Shown in pieces: positions 35,738-43,791 of a DNA stretch of 64,000 nt (its first letter is position 1; every line of letters begins with the position of its first letter). Position numbers and translations under genes: made by a program. The notes below the pieces were generated by a model, which was not told the DNA's origin, ran no database searches, and saw nothing but the letters and a program-made list of their open reading frames with translations. This stretch comes from Streptomyces rubellomurinus (lineage in GTDB: Bacteria; Actinomycetota; Actinomycetes; Streptomycetales; Streptomycetaceae). The stretch spans positions 1 to 64,000 of the forward strand of contig NZ_JZKH01000002.1 of assembly GCF_000961885.1 (NCBI RefSeq), read 5' to 3'.

Positions 35738-36166
35738 TCACGACAGGTCGAAGGCGCCGCCGCCGGTGGCGTAGCCGACCGGGCACGTCAGCCGGACTCT
35801 CCACAGGCCGTGGAAGATGATGTTGGCCACGTACTCGTTGCCGTCCGAGCAGTCGATGAAGGGCTGCCAGGCGGGGCCGCTGCAGGTCTCCCAGAAGTAG
35901 GGCCCGCTGAACGCGAAGTCCCCGCAGGCGAGGTTCGCCGGCTTGTTGCCCGAGGTGATCCCGTTGCTGTGGACGGCCGGAGTGTCGCTCGCCTTCTGGA
36001 GGGTGAGCTCGGGCGAGGTCACGGTCTGCGAGGAGGTGCCGGAGTACGCCGTGAGGGCGGGCTGCGCCGCGGAGTCCGCGTGCGCGGCGGAGGTGAACGC
36101 GCCCACGGCCGAGAGGGCCAGGACCGACGCGGTGCCGAGGGCGCCGAGCGTCTTTGCGAGTGCCAT
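35738..36166 (-). CDS. Secreted protein with four cysteines, unknown function
   Basis: 142 residues. Residues 1-30 are a signal peptide (MALAKTLGALGTASVLALSA, then AFTSAAHADS cleavage region). Mature part about 112 residues with Cys in NLACGDFAF, WETCSG, FIDCSDG and RLTCPVG. Aromatic-rich (PYFWET, WQPFIDC, IIFHGLWRVRL). Could be a lectin- or inhibitor-type extracellular protein, but no family is recognised. ATG at 36166 chosen over 36190 because the signal peptide starts there and AGTGGA is upstream. Confidence 0.6.
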   Translation of the reverse strand: MALAKTLGALGTASVLALSAVGAFTSAAHADSAAQPALTAYSGTSSQTVTSPELTLQKASDTPAVHSNGITSGNKPANLACGDFAFSGPYFWETCSGPAWQPFIDCSDGNEYVANIIFHGLWRVRLTCPVGYATGGGAFDLS

Positions 36167-36382
36167 GTCGTTCCACTTTCGCTGAGGCATGACGAGTCAT
36201 GACCGGATGTCGGGTCGACAGGGGGCGCCCACCTGCGAGTTCGCCCCGGATCACCGGGGCGAGGGCAACGCTAGGCCAGCCGCCACGGGCGGGCGCGGGG
36301 GAAACACCGGCCGACGCTACGCATACGCTCGACCGGCCCAGGTCCCCACCCGGCAAGGATCCAGGAGGCAGGCCCTAAGGCC

Positions 36383-37048
36383 CTAGCCACGGATCCGCCG
36401 CCGCACCAGTTCCTTGACCTCCTCCGGCAGCGCCTGCGCCGCCAACAGGCCCGGCAGCAGCCCCGGTTCGGTGGTCACCGCGCGGAACGACCGGGCCACC
36501 GTGACGTCGTGCTCCGGGCGGTGCACCACCTCCACCGCGTCCCCCGCGCGCAACTCGCCCGGCTCGACCACCCGCAGGTAGGCGCCCGGCAGGGCCGCCT
36601 CGGTGAAGCGCCGGATCCAGCCCTCGCGCGCGAGCCAGCCCTGGAAGGTGCCGCAGGGGATGCGCGCGCAGGACACCTCCAGGACCACCTCCGGGCCGAT
36701 CCGCCAGCGCTCCCCGATCAGCGCGCCGTTGACGTCCAGTCCGATCGTCGTCAGGTTCTCGCCGAACGAGCCGTCGGCCAACTCCCGCTCCAGCTCCGCC
36801 TGCCAGCCGTCCAGGTCCTCCCGGGCGTAGGCGTACACCGCCTGGTCGTCGCCGCCGTGGTTCCGCAGGTCGTACACCCGGTCCCCGGCCAGGCCGACCG
36901 CCCCCGTCCCCTTCGGCCCCGGCGCGGCCACCGCGACCGGGCCGTCCACGGGGCGCTTGTCGATCCCGGTGAGCCCGATGCCCCTCTTCCACGGGTTCGG
37001 CCGGGGCCTGCCGACGTTGACCGAGAGCAGCCGCGCACGTACGTCCAT
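36383..37048 (-). CDS. MOSC domain protein (YiiM-like)
   Basis: 221 residues. MOSC fold, related to the molybdenum-cofactor sulfurase C-terminal domain: LLSVNVGRPRPNPWKRGIGL, GLAGDRVYDLRNHGGDDQAV, SFGENLTTIGLD, and the characteristic Cys in LEVSCARIPCGTFQGWLARE. C-terminal YiiM-type extension. Probably binds Moco or detoxifies N-hydroxylated bases as YiiM/YcbX do in enterics, by homology only. Divergent from the DinB gene. The upstream 215 bp to the secreted-protein gene show no gene. Confidence 0.8.
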   Translation of the reverse strand: MDVRARLLSVNVGRPRPNPWKRGIGLTGIDKRPVDGPVAVAAPGPKGTGAVGLAGDRVYDLRNHGGDDQAVYAYAREDLDGWQAELERELADGSFGENLTTIGLDVNGALIGERWRIGPEVVLEVSCARIPCGTFQGWLAREGWIRRFTEAALPGAYLRVVEPGELRAGDAVEVVHRPEHDVTVARSFRAVTTEPGLLPGLLAAQALPEEVKELVRRRIRG

Positions 37049-37106
37049 GATCCGACCGTACGGCGGGCGGGCGGCCGGTGGCCACCGCGATGGCAGACTC
37101 GGGGCC

Positions 37107-37625
37107 ATGACTTCCCCCCTGCCCGAGCCGGACACGCAACTCTCCGATCCCGGCGTGCTCTTGCTGGACTACCTCGACTACTACCGGTCCGCGATCGGCG
37201 CCCGGATCGAGGGGATGTCCGACGCGGACCTGCGCGCCGCCCGGCTCCCGTCCGGATGGTCCACGCTCGAACTGCTCAAGCACCTCGTCCACATGGAACA
37301 GCGCTGGCTGCGCTGGGGCTTCCGGGCCGAGGACGTCCCGGCGCCCTGGGGCGACCGCGGCCCCGAGGACCGCTGGCACGTCGGCCCGCAGGAGACGGCC
37401 GCCGACCTGCTCGCCGCACTGCACGCGGGCGGCGCGTACACCCGGTCCGTCGCGTCGGGCGTGCCGCTGTCCACCGTCGCCGCGGCCGGCGGCCGCTTCC
37501 CGGACGACGGCACCCCGCGGCCCACCCTCGGCTGGATCCTGTTCCACGTCCTGCAGGAGTACGCCCGCCACGCGGGCCACCTGGACATCGTCCGGGAGCT
37601 CACCGACGGCGTCACCGGCTCGTAG
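37107..37625 (+). CDS. DinB family protein (DUF664-like)
   Basis: 172 residues, four-helix bundle. The metal site is seen as HLVHMEQRWLRWGF (about 54-67) and the C-terminal EYARHAGHLDIVRE, with His at the expected sites of DinB/YfiT-type metal-dependent hydrolase folds. Typical of Streptomyces DUF664 proteins, substrate unknown, possibly thiol-linked. ATG at 37107; CAGACT 7 nt before it might serve as a -10, otherwise no ribosome site. Confidence 0.75.
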   Translation: MTSPLPEPDTQLSDPGVLLLDYLDYYRSAIGARIEGMSDADLRAARLPSGWSTLELLKHLVHMEQRWLRWGFRAEDVPAPWGDRGPEDRWHVGPQETAADLLAALHAGGAYTRSVASGVPLSTVAAAGGRFPDDGTPRPTLGWILFHVLQEYARHAGHLDIVRELTDGVTGS

Positions 37626-37635
37626 CCACCGCCGA

Positions 37636-37672
37636 TGGCACAGGAAGTCGGCCGGTCCGACTTCCTGTGCCA
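37636..37672. terminator. Bidirectional hairpin terminator (AAGTCGGCC family, copy 3)
   Basis: Perfect 16 bp stem (37636-37651 with 37657-37672), loop CCGGT, between convergent stops; 11 nt past the minus-strand stop. Confidence 0.75.
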
Positions 37673-37682
37673 CGGCCCGGGC

Positions 37683-37970
37683 TCAGTCGAGGACGAAGTA
37701 GCTCGCCCCGGAGGTCTGCACGGTCTGCCCGGGGTCCACCTCCGCCGTCACCGGCCCCTGGCAGTTCGCCGCGGCGTGCACCAGGACCGGTGAGTCCGTG
37801 CGGTTCTCGACGAAGACCCGCGGCGAGGGCGTCGCGTAGCACCCCCGCCGCGGATTCTCCTGGGCCTGCCCGTTGACCACCAGGGCCCCCGTCGCGGCCT
37901 GGGCGGGGACGGCGAGCGCGAGCACCCCGGCGGCCGCCAGCAGGCCGGCCCCCACGAAACGACGACGCAT
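37683..37970 (-). CDS. Small secreted protein, paralogue of the 8444-8734 gene
   Basis: 95 residues. Signal peptide MRRRFVGAGLLAAAGVLALA ending VPAQAAT; mature part TGALVVNGQAQENPRRGCYA, VFVENRTDSPVLVHAAANCQ, GPVTAEVDPGQTVQTSGASY, FVLD. Two cysteines at the same sites as the 8.4 kb paralogue. AAAGGAGA gives an ideal ribosome site before the ATG. As with the paralogue, a copy of the AAGTCGGCC hairpin lies 11 nt past the stop codon. Function unknown. Confidence 0.7.
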   Translation of the reverse strand: MRRRFVGAGLLAAAGVLALAVPAQAATGALVVNGQAQENPRRGCYATPSPRVFVENRTDSPVLVHAAANCQGPVTAEVDPGQTVQTSGASYFVLD

Positions 37971-38176
37971 GATCGTTCTCCTTTCCACGGGCGCGCGACC
38001 GTACGCGGCGCCTCCACCGCCGATGGATTCCCCGCGGGTCCCGCCCCTGCCGGAACACCCCCGACAGCCCCTCGAACGGACGCTCCCGGTCCGACCCCGC
38101 GAACACCGCGTCCCCGTTCGCGGCCGGCCGCTCCCACCGACGCCAAATCCCTTTGCCCCGAGGCGCATCGGGGCCC

Positions 38177-38182
38177 GACACT
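38177..38182 (+). promoter_or_regulatory. -10 box of a leaderless promoter
   Basis: GACACT, 6 nt before the ATG at 38189; no Shine-Dalgarno sequence in the gap. Confidence 0.3.
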
Positions 38183-38188
38183 GGCCGC

Positions 38189-38731
38189 ATGCTCGGATTC
38201 CCCAGAACCGACAACGAAGCCCTCGTCGCCTCCCTGGGCGACCCACAGCGCGCCGTGGCGGCCTACCGGGAGCTGCTGCGCCGCGATCACGACGCGCGCG
38301 ACGCCATCCGCGCCGGCCTGTCCCACGAGGACGCCGCCGTCCGCGAGGGCTGCTGCCGCCTCCTCGACCACCTCGTCGACACCGACTCCATGGCCCAACT
38401 CATCACCATGGCCGACGATCCCGACGCGCGGGTGCGGATCGCCGCCTTCCACGCCCTGGCCTGCGACCGCTGCAAGGGCGACACCTGCGCCCCCGGCGCG
38501 GACCGGGTCCTCGACCCCGCCCTGCGCCACCTGGCCGCCGACCCCGACCCGCAGGTCCGGTCGCGGGCCGCCGAACTCGTCGGCAAGTTCGCCCACACCG
38601 ACGCCGGGGCCCTCGCCGCGCTCCGGGCCTGCCACGCCGACGACCCGAGCCCGGCCGTCCGGAAGAAGGCCGGCTGGTACCTCCCCGGCGGCACCATCTA
38701 CGAGCGCACCGCCCCGCGCGCCCTCCGGTAG
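38189..38731 (+). CDS. HEAT-repeat protein
   Basis: 180 residues of HEAT-like helical hairpins (PQRAVAAYRELLRRDHDARD, EDAAVREGCCRLLDHLVDTD, DPDARVRIAAFHALACDRCK, PQVRSRAAELVGKFAHTDAG). A CDRCKGDTC motif (C-x2-C-x4-C) might bind a metal. Small stand-alone HEAT proteins are scaffolds; no partner is recognised nearby. Leaderless-type start. Confidence 0.7.
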   Translation: MLGFPRTDNEALVASLGDPQRAVAAYRELLRRDHDARDAIRAGLSHEDAAVREGCCRLLDHLVDTDSMAQLITMADDPDARVRIAAFHALACDRCKGDTCAPGADRVLDPALRHLAADPDPQVRSRAAELVGKFAHTDAGALAALRACHADDPSPAVRKKAGWYLPGGTIYERTAPRALR

Positions 38732-38764
38732 GCGTGGGACGTCGGCCCGGCCGACGTCCCACGC
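38732..38764. terminator. Bidirectional hairpin terminator (AAGTCGGCC family, copy 4)
   Basis: Perfect 16 bp stem (38732-38747 with 38749-38764), starting right after the HEAT gene stop codon, 12 nt past the convergent minus-strand stop. Confidence 0.75.
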
Positions 38765-38775
38765 GACCACTTCGC

Positions 38776-39090
38776 TCAAGCCGCAGGCGGCCGGGCGACC
38801 AGCCCCGGCCGCGCCGGATCCGGGCTCCGGCCCGGGCACCGCAACGTGAGCTGCCGACCGCGCGCCCGGGGCGTCCACCCGTGGTGGAGCAACGCCTCCC
38901 GGACGACGCCGGCCACCAACCCCGGCGCCACCACCACCCCGTGCTCGAACCACGCCACCACGCGCTGCCCGTCGCCGTCCTCGCCCAGGACGACGACCCC
39001 CACCCCGGCCTCGTCACCGGGCGAGACCACCCAGCGGTACCGGGCCCCGTCGACGACGAGGCCCCGCGTGCCCTTCTTCGCGATCGCCAT
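38776..39090 (-). CDS. Hypothetical protein
   Basis: 104 residues. Starts MAIAKKGTRGLVVDGARYRW, VVSPGDEAGVGVVVLGEDGD, then a basic Arg/Pro-rich C-terminal tail. No signal peptide. The style (AKKGTR, YRW, a beta-rich middle) is that of small Streptomyces proteins of unknown function. ATG with GGGG upstream. Ends 12 nt before an AAGTCGGCC hairpin. Confidence 0.55.
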   Translation of the reverse strand: MAIAKKGTRGLVVDGARYRWVVSPGDEAGVGVVVLGEDGDGQRVVAWFEHGVVVAPGLVAGVVREALLHHGWTPRARGRQLTLRCPGRSPDPARPGLVARPPAA

Positions 39091-39203
39091 GCCCCGAAGC
39101 CTGCCGGATCCGGGGCACGGCCCGCGCACCCGGCGGGCACCGCCGTACCCCCTCGGGCGACAGCACCACCCGGGAACTGTTGTCAGGCACGGCGATCCCC
39201 AGG

Positions 39204-40310
39204 ATGATCACGCCCGTGAACGTCCTCGTCATCCTGGTCCTGGGCCTCGCCGTGCCGCTCGCCTACCGCTACCGACTCGGCTCCCGCCTGCGGCAGTTCG
39301 GCCTGACGCGCTGGGTCGGCCCCCGCTTCGACCCGGCCGCGTACGGGCTCCCGCCCCGCGAACAGCTCAACGCGCACCGGGCCGGGCCGCCGCCCACCCA
39401 CGAGCGCAAGGAGATCCGGGCCCTCGCGAACGACGCCCGGGACGGTGACTGGCGGGCCGCGGCCGCCTTCGTCGAAGCCGCCGGCCAGGACTGGGACGAA
39501 CGCTGGTCCCGGCACGAACTCCTCCAGCAGCTCGCCGCCGAGGACGACACCTGGCTGAACGCCTGGCTCGGCGCCCGCCCCGGCGACGGCACCGCCGCCA
39601 CCGTCCGCGCCCAGCTGCTCCTGCACCGCGCGTGGGCGGTCCGCGGCGCCGACTACGCGCACAACGTCCCGGCCGGCCGGATGGCCCGGTTCATGGTCCA
39701 GTCGAATGCCGCGATGGACGCCGCGCAGCAGGCCGCCGCGCTCGCGCCCGAGGACCCCGGGCCCTGGGTGGTCATGGTCACCGCCGCCCGTGGACTCCGG
39801 TACGACCGCGAGGAGTTCCGCCCGCTCTGGAAGGAACTCGTCGCCCGCGCCCCGCACCACTACGAGGGCCACGCCCAGGCCCTGCAGTACTGGTGCGCGA
39901 AGTGGGCGGGCAGCGACCAGCTGATGCTCGACTTCGCCGAACGCGCCGTGCACAAGGCACCGGCCGGCAGCCCGCTCGCGGCGGTCCACCTGCACGCGCT
40001 GCGGGAACTCACCCGGCGCAAGGGCCTCTCCGCCCTCCCGTCCTCGCGCGCGGCCAAGGACCTGCTGGAGACCGTCGCCCGCTCGCTGAACCAGGTCCCC
40101 GACGACGACCCCGACCTGCAGGGCCTCCGGCACCACCTGGCGCAGTACCTGCTCAGGGCGCGCCGCTACGACGCCGCGCTGGAGCAGTTCCGTCGCATCG
40201 GCCCCTGGTGCGGCGCGAAGCCGTGGACGGACGAGGGCGACCCCGTCGCGGCCTTCGACCTCGCCCGCGGCCTCGCGGCGCTCCGGTCCCACCCCGCGGC
40301 CAGGTCATGA
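39204..40310 (+). CDS. DUF4034-like tetratricopeptide-type membrane-anchored protein
   Basis: 368 residues. One N-terminal membrane helix (PVNVLVILVLGLAVPLAYRY), then a large helical domain: RDGDWRAAAAFVEAAGQDWD, ERWSRHELLQQLAAEDDTWL, APEDPGPWVVMVTAARGLRY, further TPR-like pairs to residue 360. The block from about 78 to 220 looks like the actinobacterial DUF4034 family. Role unknown. ATG at 39204 is the first in frame; a GTG at 39216 is spaced better from AGGA and may be the true start. Confidence 0.6.
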   Translation: MITPVNVLVILVLGLAVPLAYRYRLGSRLRQFGLTRWVGPRFDPAAYGLPPREQLNAHRAGPPPTHERKEIRALANDARDGDWRAAAAFVEAAGQDWDERWSRHELLQQLAAEDDTWLNAWLGARPGDGTAATVRAQLLLHRAWAVRGADYAHNVPAGRMARFMVQSNAAMDAAQQAAALAPEDPGPWVVMVTAARGLRYDREEFRPLWKELVARAPHHYEGHAQALQYWCAKWAGSDQLMLDFAERAVHKAPAGSPLAAVHLHALRELTRRKGLSALPSSRAAKDLLETVARSLNQVPDDDPDLQGLRHHLAQYLLRARRYDAALEQFRRIGPWCGAKPWTDEGDPVAAFDLARGLAALRSHPAARS

Positions 40311-40322
40311 TCACTTCTCCCC

Positions 40323-40328
40323 TACCCT
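40323..40328 (+). promoter_or_regulatory. -10 box of a leaderless promoter
   Basis: TACCCT, 7 nt before the ATG at 40336, with no Shine-Dalgarno sequence. Confidence 0.4.
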
Positions 40329-40335
40329 GTGCCGC

Positions 40336-40800
40336 ATGACCGAAGCCCTGATGAACCTCCACCGCCAGGCCGTGGAACCGCTCCTCGCCCCGGGCGAGCG
40401 CCTGCTGGACGTCGCCACGGTCGTGCCGGTGTCCGGGGCCAAGGGCATCGGGGACGGCACGGGCGCCAAGGTCGGCAACGCCCTGGCCCGACTCGGCGCG
40501 GTGACCGGGCAGTCGGGCAGCATCGCGAGCGGCTTCCCGAGCACGGACGGCACGGTGATGCACAGGCTGCTGATGGTCACCGACCAGCGGCTCGCCTTCG
40601 TCACGTCCTCCGTCGACCGCCGCAAGCCCGGCCAGGTCATGTGGCACGCCCCCCGCCACCTGATCCAGCGGATCGAACGCCGCCCGAGGCTCCAACTGAT
40701 GGCCCGCTTCCGCCTCCACTTCACCGACGGCTCCGCCGTATCCCTGTTCACCGCCCGCCGCCGCACCATCGAGTCCCTCGCCACCCACCTCGGCCGCTAG
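40336..40800 (+). CDS. Hypothetical PH-like protein
   Basis: 154 residues. The core (LLAPGERLLDVATVVPVSGA, HRLLMVTDQRLAFVTSSVDR, then ARFRLHFTDGSAVSLFTARR) matches the layout of bacterial PH-like domains (beta-strands, then ending helix RTIESLATHLG). These occur as small cytosolic actinobacterial proteins with unknown ligand. Start ATG has a TACCCT box 7 nt upstream. Ends 31 bp before an AAGTCGGCC hairpin. Confidence 0.5.
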   Translation: MTEALMNLHRQAVEPLLAPGERLLDVATVVPVSGAKGIGDGTGAKVGNALARLGAVTGQSGSIASGFPSTDGTVMHRLLMVTDQRLAFVTSSVDRRKPGQVMWHAPRHLIQRIERRPRLQLMARFRLHFTDGSAVSLFTARRRTIESLATHLGR

Positions 40801-40830
40801 GGCTTGGACTCGGCCCGTCCTGCCGGGCGG

Positions 40831-40869
40831 GCCGCGCGGGAAGTCGGCCCGTCCGACGTCCCGCGCGGC
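40831..40869. terminator. Bidirectional hairpin terminator (AAGTCGGCC family, copy 5)
   Basis: 17 bp stem with one A x G mismatch (40831-40847 with 40853-40869), loop CCCGT; 16 nt past the minus-strand stop. Confidence 0.7.
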
Positions 40870-40884
40870 AGCACGGGCCGCCCC

Positions 40885-41586
40885 TCAGCCGGCCGAGACC
40901 TGGAGCGCGTAGTCCACGGAGACCGCGAAGGACCCCGACGACCCCCTGATGCTCAGTGTGTGGCTGCCGGGCGCCAGCGGCTCCGCCTGCACCCACAGCC
41001 CGCAGGCCCGGGTGCTGAACCGGCCCCCGCGCTGGGTGAGCGGATTGCCCTCCACGCCGCTGATAGCCACGGTCGTCCCCTCGTACCGGTCGGGCTCCAG
41101 CGCCTTGCCGTCCAGGGTGGCGCTCCCCTTCGCCGTCGCCATGAACGCCTCGCAGTCGGCCGCCTCGCCGACGAGGTTCACCAGCGGGAACGCGACCGGC
41201 ACGCCGGCGGGCACGGTGCACGAGCGCGTCACGGTCTCGCCGAAGCTGCCGGCCAGGAACCAGATGCCGCCCTTCTGCCCCTGCGCGCACAGGTGGCCGT
41301 CCCGGTCCGAGACGGGGTTCACGTCACTGGCGCTCGACGCCGCCCAGGTCCACCAGCGGCCCTGCACCTCGGCCGCGCTCAGCTTCGTCGGCGCGCCGCC
41401 GGAACCGGCAGCGGACGCCCCGGGCGACGCACCCGAGGCACTGGACGTCCCGGACGCCCCGGCGCCCGCAGACGCCGCGGGCGCCGGCGTGCTCGCGTCC
41501 GGGTGGGGCGCGGCGGGCGCGCTGGAGCATGCGCCGACCAGCGCCGTCGCGCCGACCAGCAGGGCTATGGATCTTCTGATGTGCAT
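40885..41586 (-). CDS. Secreted lipoprotein, unknown function
   Basis: 233 residues. Lipobox LVGAC at residues about 16-20 (MHIRRSIALLVGATALVGAC) with a Ser next, so it is anchored to the outer face of the membrane. Then an Ala/Gly/Ser-rich spacer of about 45 residues (residues 22-66), and a beta-rich domain (LSAAEVQGRWWTWAASSASD, VPVAFPLVNLVGEAADCEAF, RGSSGSFAVSVDYALQ) with four Cys. Domain family not recognised. A hairpin follows its stop. Confidence 0.65.
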   Translation of the reverse strand: MHIRRSIALLVGATALVGACSSAPAAPHPDASTPAPAASAGAGASGTSSASGASPGASAAGSGGAPTKLSAAEVQGRWWTWAASSASDVNPVSDRDGHLCAQGQKGGIWFLAGSFGETVTRSCTVPAGVPVAFPLVNLVGEAADCEAFMATAKGSATLDGKALEPDRYEGTTVAISGVEGNPLTQRGGRFSTRACGLWVQAEPLAPGSHTLSIRGSSGSFAVSVDYALQVSAG

Positions 41587-41611
41587 GCGCGAAGCGTACG
41601 AGGCCCCACCC

Positions 41612-41653
41612 GCCGCACCGGAAGTCGGCCCACCCGACGTCCCGCGCTGCGGC
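41612..41653 (-). terminator. Degenerate hairpin (AAGTCGGCC family, copy 6)
   Basis: GTCGG/CCGAC inner pairs (41624-41628 with 41634-41638), outer GCCGCA/TGCGGC arms with bulges; 16 nt past the methyltransferase stop. Confidence 0.5.
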
Positions 41654-41668
41654 GCCCGCCGCCCGCCC

Positions 41669-42415
41669 CTACCGGCGGAACAGCCCGGCCCACAGGAACG
41701 GTGCCCCGAAGCGCGCCGAATCGGGCGGCTCCTCCCGCATCCGGCGCAGTTCGACCTCCTCGTAGCCGTCGAAGATCCACCGCAGCGCCTCCGGCGAGTA
41801 CGCCAGCCCGCCCTGCAGCGAGCCCGCCCGGTACAGGTCCGCGTCGCCCAGCTCCGACCCCATGCCGCCCTCCCCGGCCGCGAAGCAGGTCAGCGAGAGG
41901 AGGCCGCCCGGCGCCAACACCCGCTCCAGCAGCGCCAGATAGCCGACCCGCCGGTGCGGCGCCAGGTGGTGGAAGCACCCGGAGTCGACGACCAGGTCGT
42001 ACGGACCGGCCAACTCCCCTCCCGCGCGGGCGAACGCGTCACCGCACAGGAACCGGACGTCCGCCCCCGCCTCCCGCGCCCGGTCCCGCGCCCAGGCCAC
42101 CGCCACCGGCGACAGGTCCACGGCGTCCACCTCGAAGCCGCGCGAGGCGAGGTACAGCGCGTTCCGCCCGGGCCCGCACCCCAGGTCCAGGGCCCGCCCG
42201 GGCGCGATCGACCCGCCCTCCACGTACCCGGCCAGGTGCTCGTCCGGCTTCGCCGCGAAGAACGGCACCGGCCGCGACCGGTCCGCGTAGAAGCCGTCCC
42301 AGAACTCCCGCCCGTCACCGGTCCGCAAGGGCGCGCCCCCGGCCCGGGGTTCCGCTGCGAAGAGCCCGTCCAGGAGCGCGAGAACGTCCTCGACGGTCCG
42401 TACGGTCCGATCCAT
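41669..42415 (-). CDS. SAM-dependent methyltransferase (class I)
   Basis: 248 residues. SAM loop LDLGCGPGRNALYLASRGFE (about 76-95) with the acid EVDAVDLSPVAV, DLVVDSGCFHHLAPHRR, and a C-terminal GYEEVELRRMREEPPDSARF. Close in pattern to thiopurine/tellurite-resistance or UbiE-type actinobacterial enzymes; substrate unknown. Start MDRTVRTVEDVLALLDGLFA with AGAGGGGG upstream. The 270 bp between it and the DUF6191 gene contain no other gene. Confidence 0.8.
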   Translation of the reverse strand: MDRTVRTVEDVLALLDGLFAAEPRAGGAPLRTGDGREFWDGFYADRSRPVPFFAAKPDEHLAGYVEGGSIAPGRALDLGCGPGRNALYLASRGFEVDAVDLSPVAVAWARDRAREAGADVRFLCGDAFARAGGELAGPYDLVVDSGCFHHLAPHRRVGYLALLERVLAPGGLLSLTCFAAGEGGMGSELGDADLYRAGSLQGGLAYSPEALRWIFDGYEEVELRRMREEPPDSARFGAPFLWAGLFRR

Positions 42416-42685
42416 TCGGCCCCCTCTCGAATGCCTCCGACCCTAGGCCGGGGAACGGGAAAAGACCAGGTCAGGCACCATGTGCCGAATCCCGTGAAGG
42501 CCCGCCACGGGCCCCGCCCGCCGCGGTGGGCCGCCCCACCCCGGCGCCCGCCCCCGCACCCGCCGGCGCACCCCCACAGCCCCGCCGAGGGCCACTTCCG
42601 GCCCGCGCCCGGCCCACGGGTTCCGACGGGTTTCCTCCGGCCCCGCCACCGGAACTCCCGGCCGCCTCACACCCGTTGACCCACC

Positions 42686-43015
42686 ATGCTGATGACGGCG
42701 AGCGTGCTCCTGATGTCCCTCCCGGTCCTGGTGCCGTTCCTGCTGGCCTCGGCCCGCTACGTCGTGGTCCGCTCCGGCCGTCCCGCCGGGCTGGCCCGCC
42801 GCCTCTCCGCCCGGCGCCGGTCCGCCACCGGCCTCGGCCTCGGCGCCACCGCGACCGAGGAGTTGCACGCCCTCTTCAACGCCAACAAGCGCGTCCAGAT
42901 CGAGCAGCGCCAGACCCGGCTCCTCCTGCGCGACGACGACCACGGCGACGGCGCCCCGCCCCGAGGCCTGCGGATCGACCTCGACAACGGCACCGTGACC
43001 GTCCCCCGGCGTTAG
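42686..43015 (+). CDS. Small membrane-anchored protein (DUF6191-like)
   Basis: 109 residues. One N-terminal helix (MTASVLLMSLPVLVPFLLAS), basic stretch RSGRPAGLARRLSARRRSAT, then ATEELHALFNANKRVQIEQR, QTRLLLRDDDHGDGAPPRG as in Streptomyces DUF6191 proteins. Overlaps the convergent esterase stop (TAG 43013-43015, TAA 43012-43014 on the other strand). No clear ribosome site. Confidence 0.6.
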   Translation: MLMTASVLLMSLPVLVPFLLASARYVVVRSGRPAGLARRLSARRRSATGLGLGATATEELHALFNANKRVQIEQRQTRLLLRDDDHGDGAPPRGLRIDLDNGTVTVPRR

Positions 43016-43704
43016 ACCCCCTCCCGGTACGCCTCCAGCCGGTCCGCCAGGTCCTTCGGGTGCCCGAGCATCGGGCAGTGGTCGCCCGGCATCTCGTCCG
43101 GCCGGAAGCCGAGCCGCTCCGCGACGACCCGTCGCATCAACTCGGCCGGGAAGAAACGGTCGTCGCGCGCCAACAGGGCCCTGGTCTGCACCTCCGGCCA
43201 CGCCGCCAGCGGCCACGGACTCCCGAACGGCGCCGCCGACTGCACCCGCTGGTGCCCGGCGACGAACTCGGCGGCCAGCGAGGCCGGGGTGTCGTGCAGC
43301 ACCAGCGTCCGCACGTCCTCCTCGACGCCCTCGGCGACGCCGCGCCGCCGGTCGGCCTCCTGCCGGGCCGCCCCGTAGCCGGTGTTCCCCCACCACTCCC
43401 CCGGCGACTCGCCGGGCGCCGGCACCTGTGCCTGCAGCATCACCAGCAGGTCGACGGGCACCCGGTCGCACACCAGCGGCCCGGTGAACCCGCCGAACGA
43501 GTGTGCCACGAGAACGAGTTCGCGCCGCCGCTCGCCGATCGCCGCCACCACCGCGTCCGCGTACTCGGCGAGCCCGGCCGACTCGTCCTCGCACGGCAGG
43601 TCCGGCGCGACCACCTCGTGGCCCCGCCCGCGCAACTCGGCGGCCAGCGGCCCCCAGTACCACGCGTCGACCGCCGCGGCATGAATCAGCACGTACGTCG
43701 CCAT
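43012..43704 (-). CDS. Alpha/beta hydrolase (esterase)
   Basis: 230 residues. Nucleophile in VLVAHSFGGFTGPLVCDRVP (Ser about 78), His in EMPGDHCPMLGHPKDL, oxyanion LIHAAAVDAWYWGPLAAELR. EstC/MES-type short esterase without cap domain. Start ATG preceded by GGGAGAA. 3' end overlaps the DUF6191 gene by 4 bp. Confidence 0.85.
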   Translation of the reverse strand: MATYVLIHAAAVDAWYWGPLAAELRGRGHEVVAPDLPCEDESAGLAEYADAVVAAIGERRRELVLVAHSFGGFTGPLVCDRVPVDLLVMLQAQVPAPGESPGEWWGNTGYGAARQEADRRRGVAEGVEEDVRTLVLHDTPASLAAEFVAGHQRVQSAAPFGSPWPLAAWPEVQTRALLARDDRFFPAELMRRVVAERLGFRPDEMPGDHCPMLGHPKDLADRLEAYREGV

Positions 43705-43791
43705 CGGTTCTCCCCCGAGCGTCAGCAGAGTGCCCCTGAGCCCCAACTATTCCAGAGGACACCGACATTCACCGCGTGCGAGGATCCGGCC

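Noticed and set aside
42416..42685. A gene between the methyltransferase and DUF6191-like genes
   Set aside because: The DNA is Pro/Arg-coding in every frame, with no start context or motif; treated as intergenic.
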